From Sphingomonas adhaesiva (lineage in GTDB: Bacteria > Pseudomonadota > Alphaproteobacteria > Sphingomonadales > Sphingomonadaceae): a DNA stretch of 64,000 nt. Made by a program: the position numbers and the translations under genes. Under the pieces are notes generated by a model. It ran no database searches. It saw only the letters and a list, made by a program, of their open reading frames with translations, and had not been told where the DNA came from. Numbering within the stretch: position 1 is the first letter of the stretch; the number at the start of each line of letters is the position of its first letter. Of the stretch, positions 29,010 through 37,047 are shown piece by piece. The DNA lies in NCBI RefSeq assembly GCF_036946125.1, contig NZ_JAQIJT010000002.1, positions 775,001-839,000 on the forward strand, in the 5' to 3' direction.

Positions 29010-29252
29010 GTCACCCCGGCCTTGAGCCGGGCCTTTGCAAAACGGGTGCAACGGCATCGAGCCCATGCCGTGCTCCTGCGCAGGCAGGAGCCCAGGGCCA
29101 AGCAGAACAACGCTTTATGGAACTGCAACCCTGGGCTCCTGCCTGCGCAGGAGCACGGTGTAGCCTTTTGCAAAGGTCCCGCCTTGAGCCGGGGTCCCGC
29201 TTCTGCGCTGGCGTCGGATGGGAGCGGGACCCCGGGTCAGGCCCGGGGTGAC
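29010..29252. repeat. Family A repeat interrupted by a family B element (nested repeat, copy 2)
   Basis: The A arms start at 29010 (GTCACCCCGG) and end at 29252 (CCGGGGTGAC). Element B spans about 29031-29178, with CCTTTGCAAAA and CCTTTTGCAAAGG termini. CCTTGAGCCGG of the A arm is present on both sides (29020-29030 and 29182-29192), like an 11-base target duplication. The hairpin modules are at 29068-29091 and 29134-29158. The asymmetric spacer between them is inverted relative to the copies at 23204 and 45624. Confidence 0.82.
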
Positions 29253-29258
29253 GAAAGA

Positions 29259-30083
29259 TCAGCGCCCCAGGAACGTCAGCAGGTCGCGGGTCAGGCGATC
29301 GCTTTCGGTCGCGAACAGCCCGTGGGGGGCGCCGTCATATTCCACCAGCTGCGCATCGGCGATGCCACGGGCGGCCTGGCGGGCGCTGGTGTCGATCGGC
29401 ACGGTCTTGTCGCCGGTACCGTGCAGCACCAGCGTGGGCACGCGGAACGCGGGCAGGTCGCCGCGGAAGTCGGTGTGGCCGAAGCTCTCCGCGCATTTCA
29501 GCGTCCCCTGCAACCCGGCCTGCATCGCCAGTCGCCACGCCCAGTCGAGCTGCGCCTCGCTGACCGGGCTGGTGACATAACCGACACCGAAGAAGTCCTT
29601 GAAGAAGGTGCGGAAGAAATTGGGGCGGTCCTTCAGGATGCCGTCCGCGATCCCCTGCAGCGTCTCCTCCGGCACGCCGTCGGGATTGTCGTCGGTCTTG
29701 AGCATATAGGGCACGACCGAGCCGATCAGCGCGGCCGACACCACGCCCCTGCCGCCATGGCGCGACATGTAGCGGGCAACCTCGCCCCCGCCCATCGAGA
29801 AGCCGACCAGCGTCACATCCTCGGTCGCGCCGGCGGCCTCCATGACGTCGCGCAGGTCGTCGGTCAGCGTGTCGTAATCGTAGCCCGACCATGGCTGTCC
29901 CGAGCGGCCGAAGCCGCGGCGGTCGTAGGCGATGGCGCGGAAACCCGCGTCCGCCAGCGCCTTCATCTGCGGGTCCCAGCTGTCCGACGACAGCGGCCAG
30001 CCGTGGATCAGAATCACGGGGCGACCCTGGCCCCAGTCCTTCACGTAGATGTCGGTGCCGTCGCGGGTCTTGATATAGGGCAT
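29259..30083 (-). CDS. Alpha/beta hydrolase, non-heme haloperoxidase/arylesterase-like
   Basis: 274 residues. The oxyanion-hole HGW is in ILIHGWPLSSDSW. The nucleophile elbow is VGFSMGGGEVARYM (Ser of SMGGG), the acid is in LHGTGDKTVPID, and the catalytic His is in APHGLFAT. FRAIAYDRRGFGRSGQPW and GYDYDTLTDDL are hallmarks of the cofactor-free haloperoxidase/perhydrolase subgroup. The physiological substrate is unknown. CAGGAGCACC precedes the ATG. It is convergent with serB across the nested repeat. Confidence 0.92.
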   Translation of the reverse strand: MPYIKTRDGTDIYVKDWGQGRPVILIHGWPLSSDSWDPQMKALADAGFRAIAYDRRGFGRSGQPWSGYDYDTLTDDLRDVMEAAGATEDVTLVGFSMGGGEVARYMSRHGGRGVVSAALIGSVVPYMLKTDDNPDGVPEETLQGIADGILKDRPNFFRTFFKDFFGVGYVTSPVSEAQLDWAWRLAMQAGLQGTLKCAESFGHTDFRGDLPAFRVPTLVLHGTGDKTVPIDTSARQAARGIADAQLVEYDGAPHGLFATESDRLTRDLLTFLGR

Positions 30084-30246
30084 GGGGTGCTCCTGATGGC
30101 GATCAGGTGCGGTAACGGGTTGCGGGAGGGCGCGTTCCGCGCGGTGGCGTACGCTGACTGCCAGCCGTTCGGCCTGAGCGAAGTCGACGGCGACGGGAAG
30201 GCAGTGGTGGCTGTGCTTCGACGTCGCTCGGCACGAACGGAGGTAG

Positions 30247-31344
30247 TTACCGAGATTCGGCCAAAAACGCCTCGACCTTGCCCAGGTCCACCGTGCGATC
30301 GAGGTACGTCTGGCCGATCCCGCGGGCGAGCAGGAAGGGCAGCGTGCCCGCCGCCATTTTCTTGTCGTGGCGCATATGCTCGACCAGCTTCGCGGCGGGG
30401 GCGTCGATCCCCGCCGCCGCCAGACCGTCCGGCAGCCCGCTCGCGCGCCAGTGCGCCGCGACGCGCTCGCTATCCTCGCGGGGGCACAGCCCGGTGGCGG
30501 CGGAAAAGCCGAACGCCAGCGCGCAGCCCGCCGCCACCGCCTCGCCGTGGAGCAGGCGGTCGGAAAAGCCGGCCTCCGCCTCCAGCGCATGGCCGAAGGT
30601 GTGGCCGAGGTTCAGCAGCGCGCGCCGCCCCGTCGTCTCGAACTCGTCCTCGCCGACGATCCGTGCTTTCGCGGCGACCGAATGCGCGATGGCATGGGTG
30701 CGCGCGTCGCGGTCGCCCGCCAGCAACGCCGCGCCGTTCGCCTCGCACCAGGCGAAGAAATCGGCGTCGTCGATCAGCCCGTATTTCACCACCTCGGCAT
30801 AGCCGGCGCGGACCTGCCGCGCGGGCAGGGTGTCGAGCACGTCGGGATCGATCAGCACCAGCCTGGGCTGGTGGAAGGCGCCGATCAGGTTCTTTCCCGC
30901 GCGCGCGTTGATCCCGGTCTTGCCGCCGACCGACGAATCGACCTGCGACAACAGCGTGGTGGGGATCTGCACGAAGCCGCAGCCGCGCTTCAGGATCGCG
31001 GTGGCGAATCCGACGAGATCGCCGATCACGCCGCCGCCCAGCGCGACGACATGGTCGCCGCGTTCGGTCCCCAGTTCCAGCAGCCGGTCGGTCAGCCGCT
31101 CCAGCGTGGCCCAGCTCTTCGACCCCTCTCCCGCCGGGAGGACCACGTCGTGGTGCGCGATGCCCGCCGCCTCCAGCGAGCGGCCCAACGTGGCGAGATG
31201 GGGCGCGACATTCGCATCCGCGACGATCGTCATCGCCCGCTTGCCCGCGATCGGTGCCAGCAACTCGCCCGCACGTGCCAGAAGGCCGCCCTCGATCCGC
31301 ACGTCGTAGCTGCGCTCGCCCAGCGCCACGGGGATGATCGTCAC
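30247..31344 (-). CDS. aroB: 3-dehydroquinate synthase
   Basis: 365 residues. It cyclises DAHP to 3-dehydroquinate in the shikimate pathway with NAD+ and Zn2+. The sequence shows the NAD-binding GGGVIGDLVGFATAILKRG, the metal-binding Glu/His blocks RAGYAEVVKYGLI and LNLGHTFGHALEAE, and LHGEAVAAG. The GTG start at 31344 overlaps the aroK stop (GTGA), so the two shikimate enzymes are coupled. The 163 bases downstream, before the hydrolase start, hold nothing recognisable. Confidence 0.97.
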   Translation of the reverse strand: MTIIPVALGERSYDVRIEGGLLARAGELLAPIAGKRAMTIVADANVAPHLATLGRSLEAAGIAHHDVVLPAGEGSKSWATLERLTDRLLELGTERGDHVVALGGGVIGDLVGFATAILKRGCGFVQIPTTLLSQVDSSVGGKTGINARAGKNLIGAFHQPRLVLIDPDVLDTLPARQVRAGYAEVVKYGLIDDADFFAWCEANGAALLAGDRDARTHAIAHSVAAKARIVGEDEFETTGRRALLNLGHTFGHALEAEAGFSDRLLHGEAVAAGCALAFGFSAATGLCPREDSERVAAHWRASGLPDGLAAAGIDAPAAKLVEHMRHDKKMAAGTLPFLLARGIGQTYLDRTVDLGKVEAFLAESR

Positions 31345-31895
31345 TTGCCTATCGCCTCCATGATCGCGCGCACCGTCGTTTCGTGCGGGCCGTGGCCGCT
31401 TTCGATCCGGATCGGCGCCAGCGCGTAGAGCGGGTTGCGCACCGCCGCCAGCTCGCCCAGCACCTTGGCCGGATCCTTACCGCGCAGCAGCGGGCGGGTG
31501 TCGCGGCGACCGACTCGTTCCGCGAGCACCGCGATCGGCGCGTCGAGCCAGATCGCGAGCGTCTCCGCCAGGATCAGCGCGCGCGTGTCGTCGTTGATGA
31601 AGGCGCCGCCGCCGGTCGCGATCACCTTCGGCCGGCCGTCGATCAGCCGCTGGATCACGCGGCGCTCGCCGTCGCGGAAATGCGGCTCGCCGAAGCGCGC
31701 GAAGATGTCGCTGATCGACATGCCCGCCGCCGCCTCGATCTCGCTATCGGCATCGACGAAGGGCAGCCCGAGCCGGGTCGCCAGGCGACGCCCGATCGTC
31801 GACTTGCCGGTCGCCATCAGCCCGACGAGCACGATCGGCTGCCCGTGCCATGCGGGGGATGGCGTCTGATCGGTCACGGGTGGGCTTTGCAACAT
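31341..31895 (-). CDS. aroK: Shikimate kinase
   Basis: 184 residues. The Walker A is VGLMATGKSTIGRRLA, the shikimate-binding Asp/Arg are in PFVDADSEIE and FGEPHFRDGE, the GGG motif is VIATGGGAF, and the lid Arg is in RRDTRPLL. It phosphorylates shikimate with ATP. A possible promoter (TTGCCG, 16 bases, TATAGC) would start transcription about 4 bases before the ATG at 31895. The message may therefore be nearly leaderless, or translation may begin at the GTG at 31877. It is first in the aroK-aroB pair. Confidence 0.95.
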   Translation of the reverse strand: MLQSPPVTDQTPSPAWHGQPIVLVGLMATGKSTIGRRLATRLGLPFVDADSEIEAAAGMSISDIFARFGEPHFRDGERRVIQRLIDGRPKVIATGGGAFINDDTRALILAETLAIWLDAPIAVLAERVGRRDTRPLLRGKDPAKVLGELAAVRNPLYALAPIRIESGHGPHETTVRAIMEAIGK

Positions 31896-31905
31896 CGTCC
31901 GCCCG

Positions 31906-31933
31906 GCTATACAGCGCACATCGGCGTCGGCAA
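31906..31933 (-). promoter_or_regulatory. Predicted promoter for aroK-aroB
   Basis: On the minus strand TTGCCG (31933-31928), a 16-base spacer and TATAGC (31911-31906) form a plausible sigma70 promoter immediately before aroK. The resulting leader would be only a few bases long. Confidence 0.35.
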
Positions 31934-31990
31934 CCGACGGTGCGCGGATCGCCCGCGGCGACGCGGTGCGGATCGTGGCGGACGCATGAT

Positions 31991-32038
31991 TAAAGTGACG
32001 CCTGAGTAAAGTGACACCTGAGAAAAGTGACGGGGAAG
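31991..32038 (+). repeat. Three 16-bp tandem repeats before a small membrane-protein gene
   Basis: The units are TAAAGTGACGCCTGAG (31991-32006), TAAAGTGACACCTGAG (32007-32022) and AAAAGTGACGGGGAAG (32023-32038). The first two differ by one base. The third diverges so that it ends in GGGGAAG, the ribosome-binding site for the ATG at 32044. Spacing of 16 bases is less than two helical turns, so adjacent protein dimers would sit on different faces. It lies in the aroK/small-gene divergent region and could be an operator, or a duplicated translation-initiation region. Confidence 0.75.
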
Positions 32039-32043
32039 TATTG

Positions 32044-32181
32044 ATGTCTCGGTTGATCGTCTCCGTCGTGGTGCTGCTGGCCATCGTGTTCGGCGCGCTG
32101 TTCTTCTTCGCCGGCCGCGCCACCGAGCAGCCGACGACGCGGATCGAGAAGGCGGTCGAGCTTGGCAACCTCGCGAGCTAG
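32044..32181 (+). CDS. Small single-pass membrane protein, 45 residues
   Basis: It reads MSRLIVSVVVLLAIVFGALF, then FFAGRATEQPTTRIEKAVEL and a short tail. The hydrophobic N-terminal segment followed by a polar periplasmic-looking tail suggests a signal anchor or a very small envelope protein. GGGGAAG lies 6 bases upstream. The last 20 bases overlap the start of the next envelope-protein gene, so the two are coupled. I do not recognise a family. Confidence 0.72.
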   Translation: MSRLIVSVVVLLAIVFGALFFFAGRATEQPTTRIEKAVELGNLAS

Positions 32182-33931
32182 GCGCGCGCTGCTGGCGGGG
32201 GCCACGGCGCTCGCCGCCGCGGCGGCCGCGGTCGCGCAGGAACGCCCCGAATCGCTGCTGCCGCCGGGCTTCTCGGACCCGGCGCCGGCGCCCAGCGCCG
32301 CGCCGCGCACGCCTGCGCCCGTCGCCACCGCCACCGCCACGGGCGGGGTGCCGATGGTCCAGCCGCTGCCGACCCCCGGCGGATCGCCGTCGCCGCTGCC
32401 GTCCCCCAGCGCCAGCCCCTCTCCGATGCCGACGCCGCGCTATGAGATGCCCGCGTCCGCGCGCCGGTCGCTGGCGCGGGTGGGGGCGAGCGATGCGTTC
32501 GCGAGCGACGCCTTTGGCGCGGCGGACGGCGCGTATCTGGAAACGTTGATGCGGCGGCTGTCGGCACCGCTGCCGTCGCGCTGGCTGTCGATCGCGCTGC
32601 GGCGGATGCTGGTGGCGCGGGTGGACACGCCCGCGGGCGTGGGCGGCGCCGATTTCGCCGCGGAGCGCGCCTGGCTGCTGCTGCGCATGGGCGAGGCGGC
32701 GGATGCGCGCGCAGTCGTCCAGGCGGTCGACACCGACCGTATCACGCCCAAGCTGCGGCAGGTGTGGATGCAGGCGGCGCTGGCCACCGCGGACCCGGCC
32801 GGGCTGTGCCCGCTGGCGGACGCGGCGGGCAACAGCGAGCGCGGCTGGATCGTCGCGCGCGCGATGTGCGCCGGGCTGACCGGCAATGCGCGGTCGCAGC
32901 CGCTGATCGCCGATGTGCGGCGGCGGCGGGTGGCGAGCGGGGTCGACCTGCAACTGGCGCAGAAGGTGATGGGCGCGGGCCTGAACAGCCGACAGGCGAT
33001 CACGATCGAATGGGCGCCGGTGACGGAGCTGACCGCGTGGCGCTTCGGTCTGGCGACGGCGACGGGCGTCTCCATTCCCGACGAATTGTACGCCACGGTC
33101 GGCGCGCAGGTCGCGGGATGGCGCGCGCTGGCGCCGGGGATCCCGCTGGCCGAGCGGGCGGTGCCGGCGGAGGCCGCGGCGGCGATGGGGGTGATCTCCA
33201 GCGCGGCGCTGGTCGATCTCTATTCGGCGCTGGGCGATGCGGACGACATGCCCGCGCCGCTGACGCGGACCGCCAATGCGCTGCGCGATGCCTATGCCGC
33301 GAACGACGCGCGCGCGCGGCTGGACGCGATGCAGCGCCTGTGGGACGAGGCGGAGACGCCGGCCGCACGATATGCCCGGCTGGTGCTGACCGCGCATGCC
33401 GCGGGACGGCTGCCGGTGGTCGACGGCGACGCGCGCGCCGATCGGGTGATCGCATCGATGCTGACCGCCGGGCTGGACCGTACCGCGATGCGGTGGAGCG
33501 GGCATGTGAAGGAGGGCGGCGACGCCTGGGCGATGCTGTTGCTCGCCGATCCGGATGCGATCGGGCAGCGGCCGGGCGGGGTCGTCGGCACCTACGCGCC
33601 CGAAGGGCCCCTGGCGGAGCGGAAGCGGCAGCTGTTCTTCGCCGGGCTGGCCGGGCTGGGGCGGCTGTCGCAGGGCGACATGGAGGAGCGCGCGTCGTCG
33701 CTGGACGTGCGGATCGGCGCGGAGAACAGCTGGACGCGCGCGATCGACCGCGCCGCGCGCGAGCGTCAGCCCGGAACGGTGCTGCTGCTGGCGGCGGTGG
33801 GTATGCAGAGCGGGCGGTGGAGCGGCATTCCGCCCGCCGCGCTGTACCGCGTGGTGTCCGGCCTGCGCGCGGTCGGGCTGGACGGCGAGGCGCGGATGAT
33901 CGCCGCGGAGGCGATCGCGCGGGTCGGGTGA
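32162..33931 (+). CDS. Uncharacterised secreted/periplasmic helical-repeat protein, 589 residues
   Basis: Starting at TTG 32162, it has a signal peptide (ARRALLAGATALAAAAAAVA) and a Pro/Ala/Ser-rich linker with repeated PSP-type tripeptides (residues about 40-95). A long alpha-helical region follows, reminiscent of TPR/SEL-type repeats (LLLRMGEAADARAVVQAV and many similar units). No enzymatic motif is visible. It overlaps the 45-residue membrane-protein gene, and the pair precedes the Xer recombinase gene. A role in the envelope is likely, but the function is unknown. Confidence 0.85.
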   Translation: MATSRARRALLAGATALAAAAAAVAQERPESLLPPGFSDPAPAPSAAPRTPAPVATATATGGVPMVQPLPTPGGSPSPLPSPSASPSPMPTPRYEMPASARRSLARVGASDAFASDAFGAADGAYLETLMRRLSAPLPSRWLSIALRRMLVARVDTPAGVGGADFAAERAWLLLRMGEAADARAVVQAVDTDRITPKLRQVWMQAALATADPAGLCPLADAAGNSERGWIVARAMCAGLTGNARSQPLIADVRRRRVASGVDLQLAQKVMGAGLNSRQAITIEWAPVTELTAWRFGLATATGVSIPDELYATVGAQVAGWRALAPGIPLAERAVPAEAAAAMGVISSAALVDLYSALGDADDMPAPLTRTANALRDAYAANDARARLDAMQRLWDEAETPAARYARLVLTAHAAGRLPVVDGDARADRVIASMLTAGLDRTAMRWSGHVKEGGDAWAMLLLADPDAIGQRPGGVVGTYAPEGPLAERKRQLFFAGLAGLGRLSQGDMEERASSLDVRIGAENSWTRAIDRAARERQPGTVLLLAAVGMQSGRWSGIPPAALYRVVSGLRAVGLDGEARMIAAEAIARVG

Positions 33932-33951
33932 TGGGGATGGCGCCTGCGCCT

Positions 33952-34048
33952 CGTCATTCCTGCGAAGGCGGGAATCCCGACACGCTACCGTCGTGGCTCT
34001 CTTTACAGGCCTTAGCGCATCTGGATCCCCGCCTGCGCGGGGATGACG
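33952..34048. repeat. CGTCATTCC...GGGATGACG palindromic repeat (family C)
   Basis: The left half-palindrome TCCTGCGAAGGCGGGAA and right half-palindrome TCCCCGCCTGCGCGGGGA are each bounded by CGTCAT/ATGACG. They flank about 45 bases of unique sequence. The element fills the gap between the helical-repeat protein gene and the recombinase gene. It resembles the very common error-prone-looking palindromes dispersed in alphaproteobacterial genomes. Confidence 0.75.
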
Positions 34049-34058
34049 ATCCGGCGGC

Positions 34059-34979
34059 ATGACCGACCGCGACGCCATCGAGCGCTTCCTGGAGATGATG
34101 GCGGCGCAGGCGGGGGCGGCGGCGAATACGCTGGCGGCGTATCGCCGCGACCTGACGCTGGCGTCGGACGTGCTGGCCGGCGCGCTGGCCCGCGCCGACG
34201 CGGACGCGCTGGCGCGGCTGGCGGACGAATGGCGCGACCTGTCGCGGGCGACCGTCGCGCGCAAGGCGGCGGCGCTGCGGCGGTTCTTCGGCTTCCTGCT
34301 CGACGAGGGCGACCGTGCGGACGATCCGTCGCGCGCCCTGCCGCGCCCCGGTACGCGCCGTGCCCTGCCGCGCACGCTGGGTCATGCCGATGTCGACCGG
34401 CTGTTCGCGGCGGTCGCGGCGCGGCTGGCGCGCGATCCGCCGATCGCGACCGACCTGCGGCTCGCGGCGCTGATCGAACTCCTCTATGGCAGCGGGCTGC
34501 GTGCGAGCGAGCTGGTGTCGCTGCCGCGCAACGCGGTGCATCCGGACCGCCCGTTCCTGATCCTGAAGGGGAAGGGCGGGCGCGAGCGGCTGGTGCCGCT
34601 GTCCGACCGCGCGCGCGCCGCGGTGGCGGCGTGGCGGGCGCATGTGCCCGCGGCGGCGGGATACCTGTTCCCCTCGGGCGGTACGCATATCTCGCGCGTG
34701 CGGCTGTTCCAGCTGGTGCGCGGCATCGCGGCGGAGGCGGGTATCCCGCCCGACCGGATCAGCCCGCACGTGCTGCGCCATGCCTTCGCCACGCACCTGC
34801 TGGAGGGGGGCGCGGACCTGCGCGCGCTGCAGACGATGCTGGGGCATGCCGACATCGCGACGACCGAGATCTACACCCATGTCGACCGCCGCCGGCTGGT
34901 CGATCTGGTCAACGAGCGGCACCCGCTCGAACGGACGCTGGCGGAGGCGCGCGTTGACGCATCGGTGTCCGGCACGTAA
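34059..34979 (+). CDS. Tyrosine recombinase XerD/XerC family
   Basis: 306 residues. An N-terminal SAM-like core-binding domain (AANTLAAYRRDLTLASDVL) precedes a catalytic domain. All the catalytic residues are visible: Arg near 148 (SGLRASELVSL), Lys in KGKGGRERLVPL, His-x-x-Arg in SPHVLRHAFATHLL, His in LGHADIATTEIYTHV and Tyr near 272. Its length and its linkage to accA fit the chromosomal XerD that resolves chromosome dimers at dif with XerC and FtsK, not a mobile-element integrase. No dif-like site was identified in the window. Confidence 0.92.
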   Translation: MTDRDAIERFLEMMAAQAGAAANTLAAYRRDLTLASDVLAGALARADADALARLADEWRDLSRATVARKAAALRRFFGFLLDEGDRADDPSRALPRPGTRRALPRTLGHADVDRLFAAVAARLARDPPIATDLRLAALIELLYGSGLRASELVSLPRNAVHPDRPFLILKGKGGRERLVPLSDRARAAVAAWRAHVPAAAGYLFPSGGTHISRVRLFQLVRGIAAEAGIPPDRISPHVLRHAFATHLLEGGADLRALQTMLGHADIATTEIYTHVDRRRLVDLVNERHPLERTLAEARVDASVSGT

Positions 34980-34988
34980 CGGCGCGCG

Positions 34989-35939
<951 letters not shown>

Positions 35940-35962
35940 CACCCGCACTCCGACGACGAAAA

Positions 35963-35990
35963 GGGCGGCGGAACCGAAGTTCCGCCGCCC
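35963..35990 (-). terminator. Rho-independent terminator for the Flp pilin gene (convergent with accA)
   Basis: A 12-bp perfect stem (GGGCGGCGGAAC and its complement) with a 4-base loop lies between the accA stop and the pilin stop. On the minus strand it is followed by TTTTCG, the expected U-tract for the pilin message. On the plus strand it can also act on accA. Confidence 0.8.
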
Positions 35991-36019
35991 CTCCTGATCC
36001 CTTCGGGATCGTCGTCGTC

Positions 36020-36190
36020 TTAGTTCGACGTCGCCATCTTCGTGCTGACACCGTTGAAGGTGGTGGTCAGCTGGTTGCCCAGGCCGCGCATGGCGGCGAT
36101 GGCGGCCACGGCGATCAGCGCGGCGATCAGGCCGTACTCGATCGCGGTCGCGGCCTTGTTGTTCTTGATGAACTTGCGAATGGTCTGCAT
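36020..36190 (-). CDS. Flp family type IVb pilin
   Basis: 56 residues: a short basic leader (MQTIRKFIKNNKA), the prepilin-peptidase recognition region ATAIEYGLIAALIA with Glu5/Tyr6 of the mature pilin, a hydrophobic helix, and a short tail. Type IVb pilins are assembled by Tad systems into adhesive pili. The residue before the predicted cleavage site is Ala (KA/ATAIEY), not the usual Gly. GGAGA precedes the ATG at 36190, and an efficient terminator follows, suggesting an abundant monocistronic message. No tad/cpa genes are in the window. Confidence 0.92.
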   Translation of the reverse strand: MQTIRKFIKNNKAATAIEYGLIAALIAVAAIAAMRGLGNQLTTTFNGVSTKMATSN

Positions 36191-36325
36191 GTCGATCTCC
36201 GTGGACACGTGAAGCTTCAGTTACCCGGCCAGCCACCCTTCGAAAGCGGCTTCAGCGATGACGGGTGTAGGAAGGCGCGGTTGATAAAGATTTAAGGCGC
36301 GGATGAATTTTGGGCCGAAAGAGCG

Positions 36326-36535
36326 TTAACTGGCGATAACCAGATTGCGCCTGACGAATTCCCACAGGCCGTTGTTCGCCGCCGACCAATTGTTCATCGC
36401 GCCGACCAGTCCCAGCGACAGGATGGCGAGGATCAGGCCGTATTCGATCGCGGTCGCGCCACGCGAATCGGCGACGAGGCGGATCAGGCGGGCGACGCGG
36501 ATCAGGTAGCGGACGGGGCGGATCGGGCGCAGCAT
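36326..36535 (-). CDS. Second Flp-type pilin-like protein
   Basis: 69 residues with a longer, Arg-rich leader (MLRPIRPVRYLIRVARLIRL). A canonical cleavage context follows, RG/ATAIEYGLILAI, then a hydrophobic helix and a tail ending WEFVRRNLVIAS. The leader is longer than in the first pilin, and the sequence beyond the helix differs. It could be a minor pilin or pseudopilin of the same Tad system. It lies 135 bases upstream of the first pilin gene on the same strand. Confidence 0.85.
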   Translation of the reverse strand: MLRPIRPVRYLIRVARLIRLVADSRGATAIEYGLILAILSLGLVGAMNNWSAANNGLWEFVRRNLVIAS

Positions 36536-36573
36536 GGACGCGTCGTATCGGGTAACGGGTTAAGGAACGGTCG

Positions 36574-36951
36574 ATGACGGTCCTGGTGGTGGCGGCGGCG
36601 CTGATCGACGCGCGGGGGCGCTGCCTGATGCAGCAGCGCCCGGCGTACAAGCAGCATGGCGGACTGTGGGAGTTTCCCGGCGGCAAGGTGGAGGCGGACG
36701 AGGCGCCCACGGAGGCGCTCGTGCGCGAGCTGGCGGAGGAACTGGACATCATGGTCGAGGCGGGCGCGCTCGCGCCGCTGTCCTTTGCGAGCGATGGGAT
36801 GGTGACGATGCTGCTCTACCGCTGCACGCGCTGGGGCGGCACGCCGCGGCCACTGGCAGCGGATGCGCTGCGCTGGGATGTGCCGGAGCGGCTGGCGACG
36901 CTGCCGATGCCCCCGGTCGATGTGCCGCTGGTGGCGGCGCTGCGCGCATAA
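36574..36951 (+). CDS. NUDIX hydrolase, MutT-like (8-oxo-dGTP diphosphatase)
   Basis: 125 residues. LMQQRPAYKQHGGLWEFPGG is the classic MutT opening, followed by the Nudix box GGKVEADEAPTEALVRELAEEL. The box matches GX5EX7REUXEE, but the following Gly is Asp (EELDI). MutT removes oxidised dGTP to prevent A:T to C:G mutations. The start (MTVLVVAAALIDARGRCL) and length match. It is divergent from the second pilin gene with a 38-base gap. Confidence 0.9.
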   Translation: MTVLVVAAALIDARGRCLMQQRPAYKQHGGLWEFPGGKVEADEAPTEALVRELAEELDIMVEAGALAPLSFASDGMVTMLLYRCTRWGGTPRPLAADALRWDVPERLATLPMPPVDVPLVAALRA

Positions 36952-37047
36952 TCCTTGCATCCCGGGCGGTGAAAGCGGGCGCAAAGGCAAGGACATGGCG
37001 CGCGCGCCCGCGCTAGGCTGTCCGCCATGACGAGAGGGAGCGGGCGA

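Noticed and set aside
34059..34979. Tyrosine recombinase as the integrase of a mobile island
   Set aside because: It lies between conserved housekeeping genes next to accA, no tRNA or attachment-site repeats flank it, and it matches chromosomal XerD in size and motifs.
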